A DNA stretch of 64,000 bases, taken from positions 372,001-436,000 of the forward strand of contig NZ_AP023239.1 of NCBI RefSeq assembly GCF_013393385.1. Reading direction: 5' to 3'. Position numbers and translations under genes: made by a program. This stretch comes from Paenibacillus sp. URB8-2. Lineage in GTDB: Bacteria; Bacillota; Bacilli; Paenibacillales; Paenibacillaceae. The notes beneath the pieces were generated by a model that did no database searches, was not told the origin of the DNA, and saw only the letters and a program-made list of their open reading frames with translations. This document shows, one piece after another, positions 26,843 through 36,325 of this stretch (its first letter is position 1; every line of letters begins with the position of its first letter).

Positions 26843-26997
26843 GTTGTATGCTCCTATACCTATGTATTGTGAAGATGGAAAGTCTTATATAAGAGGGAAT
26901 ATTCGACCCTAATTATGGAAATCCTCCTGCCTATAACAAATTTCTCCGAAGAAATGTGACAAAAAATAGCGAAGAAGGAGAAACGCATGGATTAGGC

Positions 26998-27022
26998 TTG
27001 ACATACCCTATGGGGGTATAAT
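26998..27022 (+). promoter_or_regulatory. CsoR-type operator and promoter of csoR-copZ
   Basis: ATACCCTATGGGGGTAT (27003-27019) is the copper operator type of Bacillus csoR/copZA. TTGACA (26998-27003) and TATAAT (27017-27022) flank it but are only 13 bp apart, so one of the two boxes is probably not the functional one. Confidence 0.75.
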
Positions 27023-27047
27023 AAAGTGTTGATAAGGAGGTTGATGC

Positions 27048-27398
27048 ATGACGGCACATGAGAAACGCGATGAAGGGCTTGACGAACGGTCCTGCGGCAG
27101 CGATTGCCATTCTTCCGAAGAACGCAAAAGTCATCATACCCAGGAATTCAAGAACGGGCTGACGACCCGGCTTAACCGCATAGAGGGTCAAATTCGGGGC
27201 ATCAAAGGCATGATCGACCGCGACACATACTGCGACGATGTCCTCACCCAGCTTGCGGCGGTCCAGTCTGCGCTTGGCAGCATCGGGAAGCTGCTGCTTG
27301 AGGGCCATATGAAGAGCTGTATTGTCGAGAGAATCGAAGCCGGCGAACACGAGGTTATTGACGAACTGCTGATTACGGTCGGCAGATTAATGAAATAA
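27048..27398 (+). CDS. csoR: copper-sensing repressor CsoR
   Basis: All-helical Cu(I)-responsive repressor of 116 residues with AAGGAGG before the ATG. The copper ligands are in place: Cys62 in DTYCDDV, and His87 with Cys91 in EGHMKSC. The N-terminal 35 residues are a polar extension with CGSDCH and HH that could add metal affinity. Helix 1 reads RLNRIEGQIRGIKGMI. It heads the csoR-copZ-copA cluster and should repress it until Cu(I) binds. Confidence 0.95.
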   Translation: MTAHEKRDEGLDERSCGSDCHSSEERKSHHTQEFKNGLTTRLNRIEGQIRGIKGMIDRDTYCDDVLTQLAAVQSALGSIGKLLLEGHMKSCIVERIEAGEHEVIDELLITVGRLMK

Positions 27399-27412
27399 GG
27401 AGAGGATCAACA

Positions 27413-27616
27413 ATGGCGAATGTTGTATTGAATGTGGAGGGAATGTCCTGCGGACATTGCGTCAGCTCGGTCGAGAAGGCCGTAGGCAATTTGGGAGCGT
27501 CGGCCAAGGCGGATCTGGCATCCAAGACGGTTGCGATCGATTTTGACGAGAGCCGGCTCAGTCTGGACGCCATCAAGGAAGCGATTGAAGATCAAGGCTA
27601 CGACGTGGTTCAATAA
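27413..27616 (+). CDS. copZ: copper chaperone CopZ
   Basis: A 67-residue HMA-domain protein with the Cu(I) site GMSCGHC at residues 10-16 and the ferredoxin-like fold pattern ending GYDVV. It delivers Cu(I) to the CopA ATPase encoded next. It lies 14 bp after csoR, so it is co-transcribed. Confidence 0.96.
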   Translation: MANVVLNVEGMSCGHCVSSVEKAVGNLGASAKADLASKTVAIDFDESRLSLDAIKEAIEDQGYDVVQ

Positions 27617-27702
27617 CCCGCAAGCGGCAAACGCCAAGGCATGGAGCGGCAGGGAAAGAAGTTCCCCGGATCGTTCCAGGCCTTCTCTTTTATTTGTTTA
27701 TA

Positions 27703-27717
27703 TACCCCCTATGGGTA
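27703..27717 (+). promoter_or_regulatory. second CsoR-type operator, upstream of copA
   Basis: TACCCCCTATGGGTA lies 20 bp before the copA start and resembles the operator before csoR. It suggests copA has an additional regulated promoter of its own. Confidence 0.65.
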
Positions 27718-27736
27718 CATGAGAGGAAGTGATCAT

Positions 27737-30193
27737 ATGGAACAAGCTGCGGCGGCGCCGGCGGAGGAACAGGCAACCTTGCAGATTACGGGCATGACCT
27801 GCTCCGCCTGTGCGGCGAGAATTGAGAAAGGGATCACCCGCATGGAGGGCGTCTCCCGGGCGAACGTCAACCTTGCGCTGGAGCAGGCATCCGTGGGCTT
27901 CGATCCCAAGGTTGTCAGCGTGCCGAAGATCGAGGAGAAGATCCGCTCGCTCGGCTATGATACGGTGAAGGAAGCGGCGGACTTCGATATTTCAGGCATG
28001 ACCTGCGCGGCCTGTTCGGCCCGGATCGAGAAGGTGCTTGGCAAGCTGCCGGGCATTGCCGGAGTTAACGTTAACCTTGCGCTGGAAACAGCGCATGTGG
28101 AATATACCCCCGGGATGATTACTCCCCAGGAGATTATCGCCAAGGTCGACTCGATCGGCTATAAAGCCTCGCTCAAGGAAGACCGGAAGGAGACCGCCGA
28201 CCGGCGAGGGCTTGAAATCCGCCGCAAGCGCAGCAAGTGGATGATCTCGGCTCTGCTGTCCCTGCCGCTTCTGTGGGCCATGGTCGGGCATTTCTCGTTC
28301 ACTTCCTGGATTCCCGTGCCGGAACTGCTCATGAATCCATGGTTCCAGCTTGTTCTGGCGACCCCGGTGCAGTTCATTATCGGCTGGCAGTTCTATGTCG
28401 GCGCCTACAAGGCGCTTCGGAACGGCAGTGCCAACATGGATGTGCTGGTCGCGCTGGGCACGTCGGCCGCTTACTTCTACAGCTTGTATCTCACGCTGGA
28501 TTCCTTGCGGATGAACGGCATGGATCATGCGGTGGAAATGTATTATGAGACCGGAGCTGTGCTGATTACGCTCATTCTGGTCGGAAAATGGTTCGAGGCG
28601 CTGGCCAAGGGCCGCTCCTCGGACGCCATCCGCAGCCTGATGGGCCTTCAGGCCAAGACGGCTCTTGTGTTCCGCGAAGGAGCGGAAACAAGCGTCCCCG
28701 TGGAGGAAGTCGTTATCGGGGATATCGTACTCGTAAAGCCGGGGACCAAGATTCCCGTCGACGGCGAAGTGATCGAGGGCTTGTCTTCCGTGGACGAATC
28801 CATGCTGACAGGCGAGAGCATTCCGGTGGAGAAGAAGCCGGGCGACTCCGTGATCGGAGCGACAGTGAACAAGAACGGCGTGCTGAAGATCAAAGCCCGC
28901 AAGGTGGGCCGCGACACGGCGCTTGCCCAGATTATTCGCGTAGTCGAGGAAGCGCAGGGGTCCAAGGCACCGATCCAGCGCGTGGCTGATGTCATTTCCG
29001 GCATCTTCGTGCCGATTGTGGTGGCAATCGCCGTGCTGACATTCCTGATCTGGTACCTGTGGGCGGCTCCCGGGCAATTTGCCGAAGCGCTGGAGAAGGG
29101 GATCGCCGTGCTCGTTATCGCCTGTCCCTGCGCTCTGGGCCTTGCGACCCCGACCTCGATTATGGCCGGCTCCGGAAGGGCTGCGGAGCTCGGCATCCTG
29201 TTTAAGGGCGGCGAGCATCTGGAAGCCGCGCAGGGCATTCAACTCGTCGTGCTCGACAAGACGGGCACCGTAACGAGCGGCAAGCCGGTGCTTACGGACG
29301 TGCTTGTATCGCCGGACTTCAAGGGCGCGCCTGAACTGGCACCGGCAGACGGCCTGCTGTCGCTTGCGGCGGCGGCGGAGAAGCTGTCGGAGCATCCGCT
29401 CGCCGAGGCGGTGGCTTCGGGAGCGGCGGAGAAGGGTCTGGCGGTAGACGAAGCCGCAAGCTTCGCCAATGTACCCGGACGGGGTATCCGGGCGACCGTC
29501 CAGGGCAGAGAAATCATCGTCGGCACACGCCGGATGATGGAAGAGAACGGCGTCGATGCACGGCGCTGGTTAGACGCCATGAATGAACTGGAGCAGCAGG
29601 GCAAGACGGCGATGCTGGTCGCGGTGGACGGCGTCTGCGAAGGCATCGTGGCCGTCGCGGATACGATCAAGCCGACCTCGCGCGAGGCGGTGGCGGCTCT
29701 GCGGGGCATGGGGATCGATGTCGTGATGATCACCGGCGACAACGAGCGGACGGCCCGGGCCATCGCAGCCGAGGCCGGGATCGACAGAGTGATGGCCGAA
29801 GTGCTGCCCGAAGGCAAGGCCGAGGCGGTGCGGAAGCTTCAGGCCGACGGCGTGAAGGTGGCGATGGTCGGCGACGGCATCAACGACGCGCCGGCGCTGG
29901 CGACCGCCGATATCGGCATGGCGGTCGGAACAGGGACCGACGTGGCGATGGAAGCGGCGGATATTACCCTGATGCGCGGCGACCTCAAGGCCATCGCGGA
30001 CGCGATTAAGATGAGCCGCCGGACGATGGGCAATATCAAGCAGAATCTGTTCTGGGCGCTCGGCTACAATACAATCGGCATTCCGGTGGCCGCGCTGGGA
30101 TTTCTGGCGCCCTGGCTGGCGGGTGCGGCCATGGCGTTCAGCTCGGTTTCGGTCGTGCTGAATGCGCTGCGGCTGCAGCGGGTAAAGTTATAA
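27737..30193 (+). CDS. copA: Cu(I)-exporting P-type ATPase CopA
   Basis: Exports Cu(I) across the membrane; 818 residues. ATG 27737 (GAGAGGAAGTGATC upstream) is preferred to the in-frame ATG at 27641. Two N-terminal HMA domains carry GMTCSAC and GMTCAAC. The P1B-1 signature CPC is in [14 protein letters not shown], with the phosphorylation motif DKTGTVT, the HP motif SEHPLAEA, and GDGINDAP. The C-terminal [10 protein letters not shown] and the helix 8 MxxSS-type residues (MAFSSVSVV) fit copper specificity. Third gene of the copper cluster. Confidence 0.96.
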   Translation: MEQAAAAPAEEQATLQITGMTCSACAARIEKGITRMEGVSRANVNLALEQASVGFDPKVVSVPKIEEKIRSLGYDTVKEAADFDISGMTCAACSARIEKVLGKLPGIAGVNVNLALETAHVEYTPGMITPQEIIAKVDSIGYKASLKEDRKETADRRGLEIRRKRSKWMISALLSLPLLWAMVGHFSFTSWIPVPELLMNPWFQLVLATPVQFIIGWQFYVGAYKALRNGSANMDVLVALGTSAAYFYSLYLTLDSLRMNGMDHAVEMYYETGAVLITLILVGKWFEALAKGRSSDAIRSLMGLQAKTALVFREGAETSVPVEEVVIGDIVLVKPGTKIPVDGEVIEGLSSVDESMLTGESIPVEKKPGDSVIGATVNKNGVLKIKARKVGRDTALAQIIRVVEEAQGSKAPIQRVADVISGIFVPIVVAIAVLTFLIWYLWAAPGQFAEALEKGIAVLVIACPCALGLATPTSIMAGSGRAAELGILFKGGEHLEAAQGIQLVVLDKTGTVTSGKPVLTDVLVSPDFKGAPELAPADGLLSLAAAAEKLSEHPLAEAVASGAAEKGLAVDEAASFANVPGRGIRATVQGREIIVGTRRMMEENGVDARRWLDAMNELEQQGKTAMLVAVDGVCEGIVAVADTIKPTSREAVAALRGMGIDVVMITGDNERTARAIAAEAGIDRVMAEVLPEGKAEAVRKLQADGVKVAMVGDGINDAPALATADIGMAVGTGTDVAMEAADITLMRGDLKAIADAIKMSRRTMGNIKQNLFWALGYNTIGIPVAALGFLAPWLAGAAMAFSSVSVVLNALRLQRVKL

Positions 30194-30245
30194 TACGAGA
30201 AAGCTGCAATGCAAGAGTGAAACGGCATGAAAGGAAGCGACGGGA

Positions 30246-31017
30246 ATGAACAAGAACATCCGGGAGTCCGAAGCGGCCTCCCTTGACAACGCGGTGCTGT
30301 CCTTGCTGGGAAGACATGTCTCGGTACGTAAGTTCCGGCAGGACCCGGTAAGTGAAGAACAGCTTGCCGCCATTATCGGGGCGGCGCAGATGGCCTCTAC
30401 TTCCAGCAATGTGCGTGATTGCTGTGACCGATCCGGCCCTTAAATCGGAGCTTGCGGCGCTTGCCGGGAACCAGGCCTATGTGGCGGAGTGCCCGGTCTT
30501 CCTGGTCTGGTGCGCCGATCTGTTCCGGCTGCGGGAGGCGGCGAAGCCCCATCTGAACGGCGCGGCCTCCTACGAGGACTCGACGGAGAATTTCATCATT
30601 GCCACCGTCGACACCGCGCTGGCCGCGCAGAACGCCGCCGTGGCGGCGGAGTCGCTGGGGCTTGGCATCGTCTACATCGGCGGGATAAGGAACAAGATCG
30701 CCGAGGTGGCGGAGCGGCTGGGGCTGCCCGAACTGGTCTATCCATTGTTCGGCATGTGCCTTGGCTATCCCGATCAGACCCCGGGGCAGCGCCCGCGTCT
30801 GCCGCTGCCGGCGGTGCTGCATCATAACCGCTACGATGCCGAAGGGACCGTACGGCAGGTCGAGGCCTACGACGGCACGATGTCCGATTATTTGCGCCAG
30901 CGGACCGGCGGGGCGAAGGATACCCCTTGGTCGGCCATCATAGCGGGCCGTCTCGCGGAGCCGATCCGGCTGCATATGAAGGATTTCCTGCAGGACAAAG
31001 GCTTTTTGCGCAGGTAA
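30246..31017 (+). pseudogene. NfsA-type nitroreductase, frameshifted
   Basis: FMN-dependent NADPH reductase family. From ATG 30246 (AAAGGAAG upstream) comes an NfsA-like N-terminus with RHVSVRKFRQDPVSEEQL and AAQMASTSSNV. At about 30412 the frame is lost, and the remainder (VIAVTDPALKSELAALAGNQ, then YGP-like LFGMCLGYPDQ and the basic C-terminus) is in the +1 frame. Comparing with the usual SSNVQAYSVIAV pattern, about 11 bases appear to be missing between AATGTG and GTGATTGCT. Unless this is a sequence error the enzyme is not made intact. Confidence 0.8.
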
Positions 31018-31069
31018 GACGGAATCGGCAGAGCAGGCTGGCGGAGTGTGGGTTTCAATAGAGGGGTAT

Positions 31070-31106
31070 GGGCCTCGGCATGGGAATGCCGGTCCGTGCC
31101 CTTTTT
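31070..31106 (+). terminator. intrinsic terminator after the nitroreductase
   Basis: GGGC and CGGCAT pair with ATGCCG and GCCC, followed by five T. Confidence 0.65.
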
Positions 31107-31180
31107 GCCGTTGTAAGGTGACAGTTGTCATCACGCGAAGCGGACTCGTTTACTTGGCGGGGACAGGATGGCATATACAG

Positions 31181-32047
31181 TCAGCGGAGCGCGCCGTTCT
31201 TGGCCTGTTCTTCCCGCATCCACCCCGACAGCTGGCGTTTCAGCCGCAAAAATTCGGGATGCTCCGTCATTTCCTCCCGGCGCGGCCGGGGAAAAGGCAC
31301 ATCAACGGTGTGCAATATGGTCCCCGGCCGTCCCGAGAACACATAGATGCGGCTGGAGAGCAGCAGCGCCTCTTCAATGCTATGCGTGATGAACAGCACG
31401 GAGCGGCGGTTCTCCTCCCACAGCTCCAGCAGCCAGCGCTGCATCTCGCTGCGGGTGAGGGCGTCGAGCGCGCTGAACGGCTCGTCCAGGAGCATCAGCT
31501 CCTGGGGCGCCAGCAGCGCGCGCAGGAAGGCGGCGCGCTGCTGCATGCCGCCGGACAGCATGTGCGGATACGCCTTCTCGAATCCGCCGAGTCCAACCTT
31601 CGCGAGCCATCGCCGGGCTTCCTCGCGGGCTTCGCTTCGCGCCGCGCCCTTCAGCTCGCGGGCAAGAATCACGTTATCCTCGATGCTGCGCCAAGGAAAT
31701 AGCGCCGGCTGCTGCGGCATGTAGCTGACGCTGCCCCGCTGCCCGGTAACCGTAGCGCCGTTCATCCGCACGGCGCCCGCATCCGGCTTGACCAGTCCGC
31801 CGATGATGTGGAAGAGCGTGCTCTTGCCGCAGCCCGACGGGCCGATGATGGATACGAACTCATCCGGCTTCACCGTAAGCGACACCTGCTCCAGCACCGG
31901 GATGCTACGCCCGCGCTGGGAGAAGGATTTGGAGATGCCGGAGACCTCCAGCGCGGGAGCTTCGGTGCCCGAATCCGGCGAAGCGGCGGCCGGCCTCTCC
32001 TCTTTTACCGGTTCTCCGCTTGATGGCGGAACGGTCTTGTTCGTCAC
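31181..32047 (-). CDS. thiZ: thiamine-precursor ABC transporter, ATPase
   Basis: Energises uptake of a thiamine pyrimidine precursor. The 288 residues include an unusual 35-residue polar N-terminal extension, then Walker A GPSGCGKST, Q-loop YMPQQPALFPW, signature LSGGMQQRAAFLRALL, Walker B LMLLDEPFSALD and the switch histidine in FITHS. It belongs to the SsuB/TauB-like group and is last in the TPP-riboswitch operon thiY - COG0011 gene - thiX - thiZ. Confidence 0.88.
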   Translation of the reverse strand: MTNKTVPPSSGEPVKEERPAAASPDSGTEAPALEVSGISKSFSQRGRSIPVLEQVSLTVKPDEFVSIIGPSGCGKSTLFHIIGGLVKPDAGAVRMNGATVTGQRGSVSYMPQQPALFPWRSIEDNVILARELKGAARSEAREEARRWLAKVGLGGFEKAYPHMLSGGMQQRAAFLRALLAPQELMLLDEPFSALDALTRSEMQRWLLELWEENRRSVLFITHSIEEALLLSSRIYVFSGRPGTILHTVDVPFPRPRREEMTEHPEFLRLKRQLSGWMREEQAKNGALR

Positions 32048-32087
32048 TTATTAGCGCCCCTTTCTGCATATTCTTTCCTTGCGCCCG

Positions 32088-32852
32088 TTATTGTGCGTCC
32101 CGCCGCGGCTTCCAGCGGACCAGCCATTTCTCCATCAGAACAACGGCGGCGAACAGCAGCAGGCTCAGCAGCACGCTCAGAATTATGGCGGCGAACATCC
32201 GGTCCGTGCGAAACGCCGATTTCTGTATCTGCATATAGTAGCCGAGTCCCTGGTTCCCTCCAATCAGCTCCGCCACCACGGCGCCCGTCACGGCGTAGGC
32301 GGCGGATATTTTGATGCCGGAGAACAGGGAGGGCAGCGCATGTGGTAGCTCCAGCTTGGAGAAGATCTGCCGCCTTGAGGCGCCCGCCATCTTCATAAAT
32401 TGAAGCATCATGCGGTCGGTCTGGGCGAGTCCGCCCAGGCCCGCGACCGCCACGGGGAAGAAGCACACAAGCGTAATGAGAATAATCTTCGGCAGCTGGC
32501 CGAAGCCGAACCAGATCACAAGCAGCGGACCGAGCGCAATAATCGGCACGTTCTGGCTTAAGATCAGCAGCGGGTACAGCGCGCGCGCCGACCAGGGGAC
32601 AATATGCAGCAGTACGGCGGCGGCAATCCCTACGGCCACGCCGAGCGGAAAGCCAATCAGCGTCAGCCGCAGCGTTGCCAGCGTATGCCCTTTAAGGGAT
32701 GAAGCGCTGGCCATGCCTTCCCGCCAAATGTCGGAGGGAGCGGGCAGCATCCATTTTTCCACATGGAACCAGGAGACCGACACCTGCCACAGCGCCAAAA
32801 ACAAGAGGACCGCCACAAGGGGCGGCCAGATTTGTTTCCACCTGGAAATCAC
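32088..32852 (-). CDS. thiX: thiamine-precursor ABC transporter, permease
   Basis: A 254-residue permease with about six membrane helices and the BPD_transp_1 EAA-like loop (MKMAGASRRQIFSKLELPHA). It starts within the stop of the preceding COG0011 gene (4-base overlap), so translation is coupled. The partner proteins in the operon are an NMT1-type binding protein and the ATPase, giving ThiXYZ, known in Bacillus for formylaminopyrimidine/HMP salvage. Confidence 0.9.
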   Translation of the reverse strand: MISRWKQIWPPLVAVLLFLALWQVSVSWFHVEKWMLPAPSDIWREGMASASSLKGHTLATLRLTLIGFPLGVAVGIAAAVLLHIVPWSARALYPLLILSQNVPIIALGPLLVIWFGFGQLPKIILITLVCFFPVAVAGLGGLAQTDRMMLQFMKMAGASRRQIFSKLELPHALPSLFSGIKISAAYAVTGAVVAELIGGNQGLGYYMQIQKSAFRTDRMFAAIILSVLLSLLLFAAVVLMEKWLVRWKPRRDAQ

Positions 32853-33142
32853 GGGCGGTATTTCTCCGTCAGTTTGTCCATGCTGATTCCGCCCGGGTTA
32901 TGGGCGATCTTGACCTGCGAGATGACGCTGGGGCAGCCCGCTTCGATCAACGCCTCCTGCATCTCCCTGACAATTTCCAGCAGGTCGGAGAGCTCGCCTT
33001 CCATCGTCGTCTCCAGCGCGTTCACCTGATGCTTCACACCGGAACGCTGAATGACTTCAATCGCCTTGTCCACATAAGAAATTACGTCTTCGCCTCCCGG
33101 CGTCTTCGGAATCACCTGAATGCTCAGCAGCGTACTTGCCAT
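32849..33142 (-). CDS. thiamine-binding protein of the MTH1187/YqgV family (COG0011)
   Basis: A 97-residue ferredoxin-like protein with SIQVIPKTPGG, then VNALETTMEGELSDLLEIV. Family members bind thiamine or its precursors in the cytosol and often sit in thiamine operons. Here it lies between the binding protein and the permease. AAAGGA lies 10 bases before the ATG. A soluble precursor-binding or sensing role is likely; the exact function is not established. Confidence 0.85.
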   Translation of the reverse strand: MASTLLSIQVIPKTPGGEDVISYVDKAIEVIQRSGVKHQVNALETTMEGELSDLLEIVREMQEALIEAGCPSVISQVKIAHNPGGISMDKLTEKYRP

Positions 33143-33241
33143 TCACTATCATCCTTTCATGTCGTTGATACTTTCATGACCATAATACTTTCATACCGTT
33201 AATTGTGAACCCCGTGAATCAAGATTTTAATTCTATTAAAC

Positions 33242-34309
33242 TTACTGCCCGTCCGGCAAAAATTCGTTCGTGAACGCTTTGTCGGCTTCAAGCGGTTTGT
33301 CCAGCAGCTTCAGCCCGTACATCCAGTCGGCGTAGTTTTTCCATACTTCGGGCTTCTGCTCGCCCCACTGAGCGGCGTCGTCCTTGTATTTCGGGCTGAG
33401 CCATTCCTGGCTGGCCTGAACGAGCTTCGCGTCCAGATCGGGAACCGCCTTGATCAGGATATCGGCAGCCTCTTTTGGATGGTCGATCGCGTATTGGTAG
33501 CCCTTGGACGTCGCCTTCAAAAAGGCTTTTACCACCTCGGGATTCTCGGCGATTTCCTTCTCGCTCGTCGTCAGCACCGGCGTGTAATAGTCGAGCTGCG
33601 GAGCGTAATCCTTCAAATACAGCATATCCAGCGGCTCGCCGCGCAGCTTCGCTTCAATACCGGTCCAGGCGTAGAAAATCCAGGCAAAGTCAATATCCCG
33701 TTTGACGGCTGTAAAATAATCGGCTTCGCCGATCGTGACCTGTTTGACCTTCTTCACGTCGCCGCCCACCGGGTCCATAATGGCCTTCATGGAAGCCTCT
33801 TCCACCGGCGATCCCCAGCCGCCGTAAGTTTTTCCTTCGAAGTTCTTCGGCGATTTGATGCCCCGGTCGACCGGAGCCGCGAAGCCGGATGTGTTATGCT
33901 GGATAATTGCCGCGATGGACACGAGCGGAACGCCCTGAATGCGTGCCAGCGTCAGGCTGTCCTGCGCGCCGACGCCAAAAGCGGCTTCTCCCGAAGTAAC
34001 CATCGTATCCGCGCCTGCCGCTCCCGGCTGTACAATGTCCACGTTAAGGCCTTCCTCTGCGTAATAGCCGAGCTCTTTGGCGACATACAGTCCGGTGTGA
34101 TTCGTGTTCGGCGTCCAGTCGAGCGCGACCTTTACCGGTACTGCCGCTTTTGGCGAACTTTGGGCGGAAGCGGATGCCTCCGGCGAAGCGGAAGCAGAGG
34201 TTCCCTGAGCACCGCCCGCGTTCCCTCCCGAATTATTGCTGCCGCATCCCGCCGCAGCGAAGATGAACAGGCAGGCCAGGCACAGTGATAACCATTTTTT
34301 GACTCCCAT
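33242..34309 (-). CDS. thiY: thiamine-precursor binding lipoprotein (NMT1/THI5-like)
   Basis: Extracellular substrate-binding lipoprotein of 355 residues. The signal peptide ends in the lipobox FAAAGCGS (lipidated Cys at 22), followed by a Ser/Ala-rich tether. The NMT1 domain shows VALDWTPNTNHTGLYVAKE, YYAEEGLNVDIVQPG, and GAQDSLTLAR. In ThiXYZ systems ThiY binds formylaminopyrimidine. It is first in the operon under the TPP riboswitch, with GGAGAG before the ATG. Confidence 0.92.
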   Translation of the reverse strand: MGVKKWLSLCLACLFIFAAAGCGSNNSGGNAGGAQGTSASASPEASASAQSSPKAAVPVKVALDWTPNTNHTGLYVAKELGYYAEEGLNVDIVQPGAAGADTMVTSGEAAFGVGAQDSLTLARIQGVPLVSIAAIIQHNTSGFAAPVDRGIKSPKNFEGKTYGGWGSPVEEASMKAIMDPVGGDVKKVKQVTIGEADYFTAVKRDIDFAWIFYAWTGIEAKLRGEPLDMLYLKDYAPQLDYYTPVLTTSEKEIAENPEVVKAFLKATSKGYQYAIDHPKEAADILIKAVPDLDAKLVQASQEWLSPKYKDDAAQWGEQKPEVWKNYADWMYGLKLLDKPLEADKAFTNEFLPDGQ

Positions 34310-34457
34310 TTATATAATCTCTCCTTTGTATTGCCGCCCCGGATATCCCTGAAGCGGCGGATATTCCCGTCTTCATGAAAGCTCATCCCCAAAATCGCGG
34401 GAACGCCCTGCGGACCCGGAAATCTGCGCACCCCCCTCAGTGCCAAGAAATAATGCC

Positions 34458-34487
34458 AAAAAAGCGCCCCTGAACATCAGGGACGCG
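34458..34487 (-). terminator. TPP riboswitch-controlled terminator
   Basis: GCGTCCCTGA pairs with TCAGGGGCGC on the minus strand, followed by six T. It lies between the aptamer and the thiY start, so it is the expression platform. Confidence 0.88.
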
Positions 34488-34534
34488 AAGGAACGCATGA
34501 CTGCGGCGGTCCTGGAAGACCACACGCTTAGGCC

Positions 34535-34623
34535 TTTCCTACGCTGGCATTATCCAGATCAGGTATAAGGGTCAGTATCTTGCGGGATACACTCTCAGCC
34601 GGCCGTAATTCCAGCACCCCTGG
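34535..34623 (-). promoter_or_regulatory. TPP riboswitch (THI element)
   Basis: The minus strand carries the canonical pieces in order: GGGGTGC, CTGAGA, ACCCTTATACCTGATCTGG, ATAATGCCAGCGTAGGAAA. Thiamine diphosphate binding should favour the terminator downstream and switch off thiY and the rest of the operon. Confidence 0.97.
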
Positions 34624-34662
34624 TTCTATGAAGTTTCGGGTATTCTTGCTGCTTACGGTGTA

Positions 34663-34692
34663 ATTATAGACGCAAGGTTCCGGGGTTGTCCA
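34663..34692 (-). promoter_or_regulatory. promoter of the thi operon
   Basis: On the minus strand TGGACA (34692-34687), 18 bp, TATAAT (34668-34663), 40 bp before the TPP aptamer. Confidence 0.75.
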
Positions 34693-34701
34693 GCCTGCCG
34701 G

Positions 34702-36135
34702 TTATTCGAGTTTCTTGCGGCGGCGGCCTTTAATCCCGCTCCACAGTTCGCGCACCGTCAGAACGGCGCTGACAATTATGCCGCAGAAGGTCAGAAACAG
34801 AGCGATGTATTCGAATACGGAATACTGCAGTATTTTGCTCCAGTCGATGTTTCCCTTCAGATCCTCGATTACCTGGTTCATCCCGTAAATTCCGCTTACA
34901 ACCGTGAATACCGTCAGAATCATCAGCAGATTGTCGCGGCGCTTGGCCTGGAAGGTCTCCTGATACTGGAACAGGTCGGCCAGCGTCTGCTTTACTTCCA
35001 CGAATAATTCATCATTGCCGTACACTTTGCGCAATTGAAAGAAGATTTCACGGCCCTGTGTCTGCGAGATCAGTTCAAGAAAATAAAATTTGGCGGAGAA
35101 CTTGTTGATATAGTAGATCAAATCCTCGATTTCTTCATAATCATGCTCGATCCGCAGCCGCGAGTGCACATTGGACAACTTCAGCAGCACGATCTTGTGA
35201 AACAGGCTGAGCAGCAGGCCGTAATAGTATTCGCCGTACATCTGACCCGCGAGCTTCACGGCGGTTTCGGAATTGCTGCGGCTCAGGCAGCAGAAGGTCT
35301 GCTCGTTCGTCATATAATAAGTGCCCGGACCCCAGCGGTCGTACCTATGCCTCCGGCAGTACTCCCCGATATATTCTTCGCTGCTTGCGCTCATGTAAGG
35401 ACGGCCGTCCGGGTTCATTCCGTCGAGCTGGGAAGCGCGGTAGCATGTTCTGTAGTCGATTTCCTCCCCTTCCTCTACCCCGTAGAAGGCCTGAACCATC
35501 ATGCGCTCATCCACGAAAAAAGGCAGCGTTTCGAAGTAAGCCGAGTTCAAATCCGACTGGTCGAGGAAAGTCTCCAGGCCATTCAACAGATTTCTGAACA
35601 CGAAATCTTCCATCTGCTTGAACATTCTGTCCTCACAGTAAATACGCGCCGCCTCGTCCGCTTCCGATACATTTTCCAGCGAGCGGAACCGGTCGGCGAA
35701 TTCCAGCGCGAAACTAAGTGGAAGCCTCTCTTCATCGATCGCCGTCCGGATAGTAATAAAACCGAGCTGAAACGGACAAATGAACACATCCGTCGAGAGC
35801 ACCTGAAAGGAAACGGAGCCCTGCGGCATTTCCATCCGGCAATTCAGGCCGTTCACCCGGGAATAGCGGCGAAACGAATCTTTATCCTCTCCGCGCGGAA
35901 ACAGCACATGGGCGGCGAACGGCATATAGGAACGCTCCATGTTCTCATGCGAGACACAGTAGCCTTCTCCGTAATAATCGTCCTGCAGTTCTTTATGATT
36001 CAGAAAAAACGGGGTGAATCCGTCCCGCTTAAGCCGCGCCTCAAGCTCCGGTCCTTGCCCCTGCTTAATGGAGAAGGGAAAAATAAACTGCAGGAGCGCG
36101 GTATGTAGAATGGGATCATCCAAGAGTTGGTTCAT
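34702..36135 (-). CDS. CorA-like membrane protein with GMN motif
   Basis: Start ATG 36135 with AGGAGGACTACC upstream (an earlier in-frame ATG at 36168 is less likely); 477 residues. The first 370 residues are soluble and not recognised. Near the C-terminus a long helix (ELFVEVKQTLADLFQYQETF) leads to two membrane helices, the first ending VSGIYGMNQ. The Y-G-M-N signature between two C-terminal helices is the hallmark of CorA/Mrs2 metal channels, but the N-terminal domain is larger than in standard CorA and the second helix is followed by a basic tail. A divalent cation channel is the best guess. Confidence 0.6.
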   Translation of the reverse strand: MNQLLDDPILHTALLQFIFPFSIKQGQGPELEARLKRDGFTPFFLNHKELQDDYYGEGYCVSHENMERSYMPFAAHVLFPRGEDKDSFRRYSRVNGLNCRMEMPQGSVSFQVLSTDVFICPFQLGFITIRTAIDEERLPLSFALEFADRFRSLENVSEADEAARIYCEDRMFKQMEDFVFRNLLNGLETFLDQSDLNSAYFETLPFFVDERMMVQAFYGVEEGEEIDYRTCYRASQLDGMNPDGRPYMSASSEEYIGEYCRRHRYDRWGPGTYYMTNEQTFCCLSRSNSETAVKLAGQMYGEYYYGLLLSLFHKIVLLKLSNVHSRLRIEHDYEEIEDLIYYINKFSAKFYFLELISQTQGREIFFQLRKVYGNDELFVEVKQTLADLFQYQETFQAKRRDNLLMILTVFTVVSGIYGMNQVIEDLKGNIDWSKILQYSVFEYIALFLTFCGIIVSAVLTVRELWSGIKGRRRKKLE

Positions 36136-36325
36136 GGTAGTCCTCCTGACTTTGAGGGTAATCGACAATAGTATTTACACCGTCTGCATTGCCTTGAAAA
36201 AGGAGGCGCGCCCCCCGGAGTCAATCCCTTCCATTTAGGATTCATTCCGCCGAGTCAGGGTACATTATATTGTATCGACCCGCTGAGCTTATGTATCTCT
36301 TGGCTTGAATAGAAAGGAGATTGGG

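Noticed and set aside
27992..29395. A 467-codon minus-strand frame opposite copA
   Set aside because: copA motifs are unambiguous on the plus strand; the reverse frame is His/Arg-rich without pattern.
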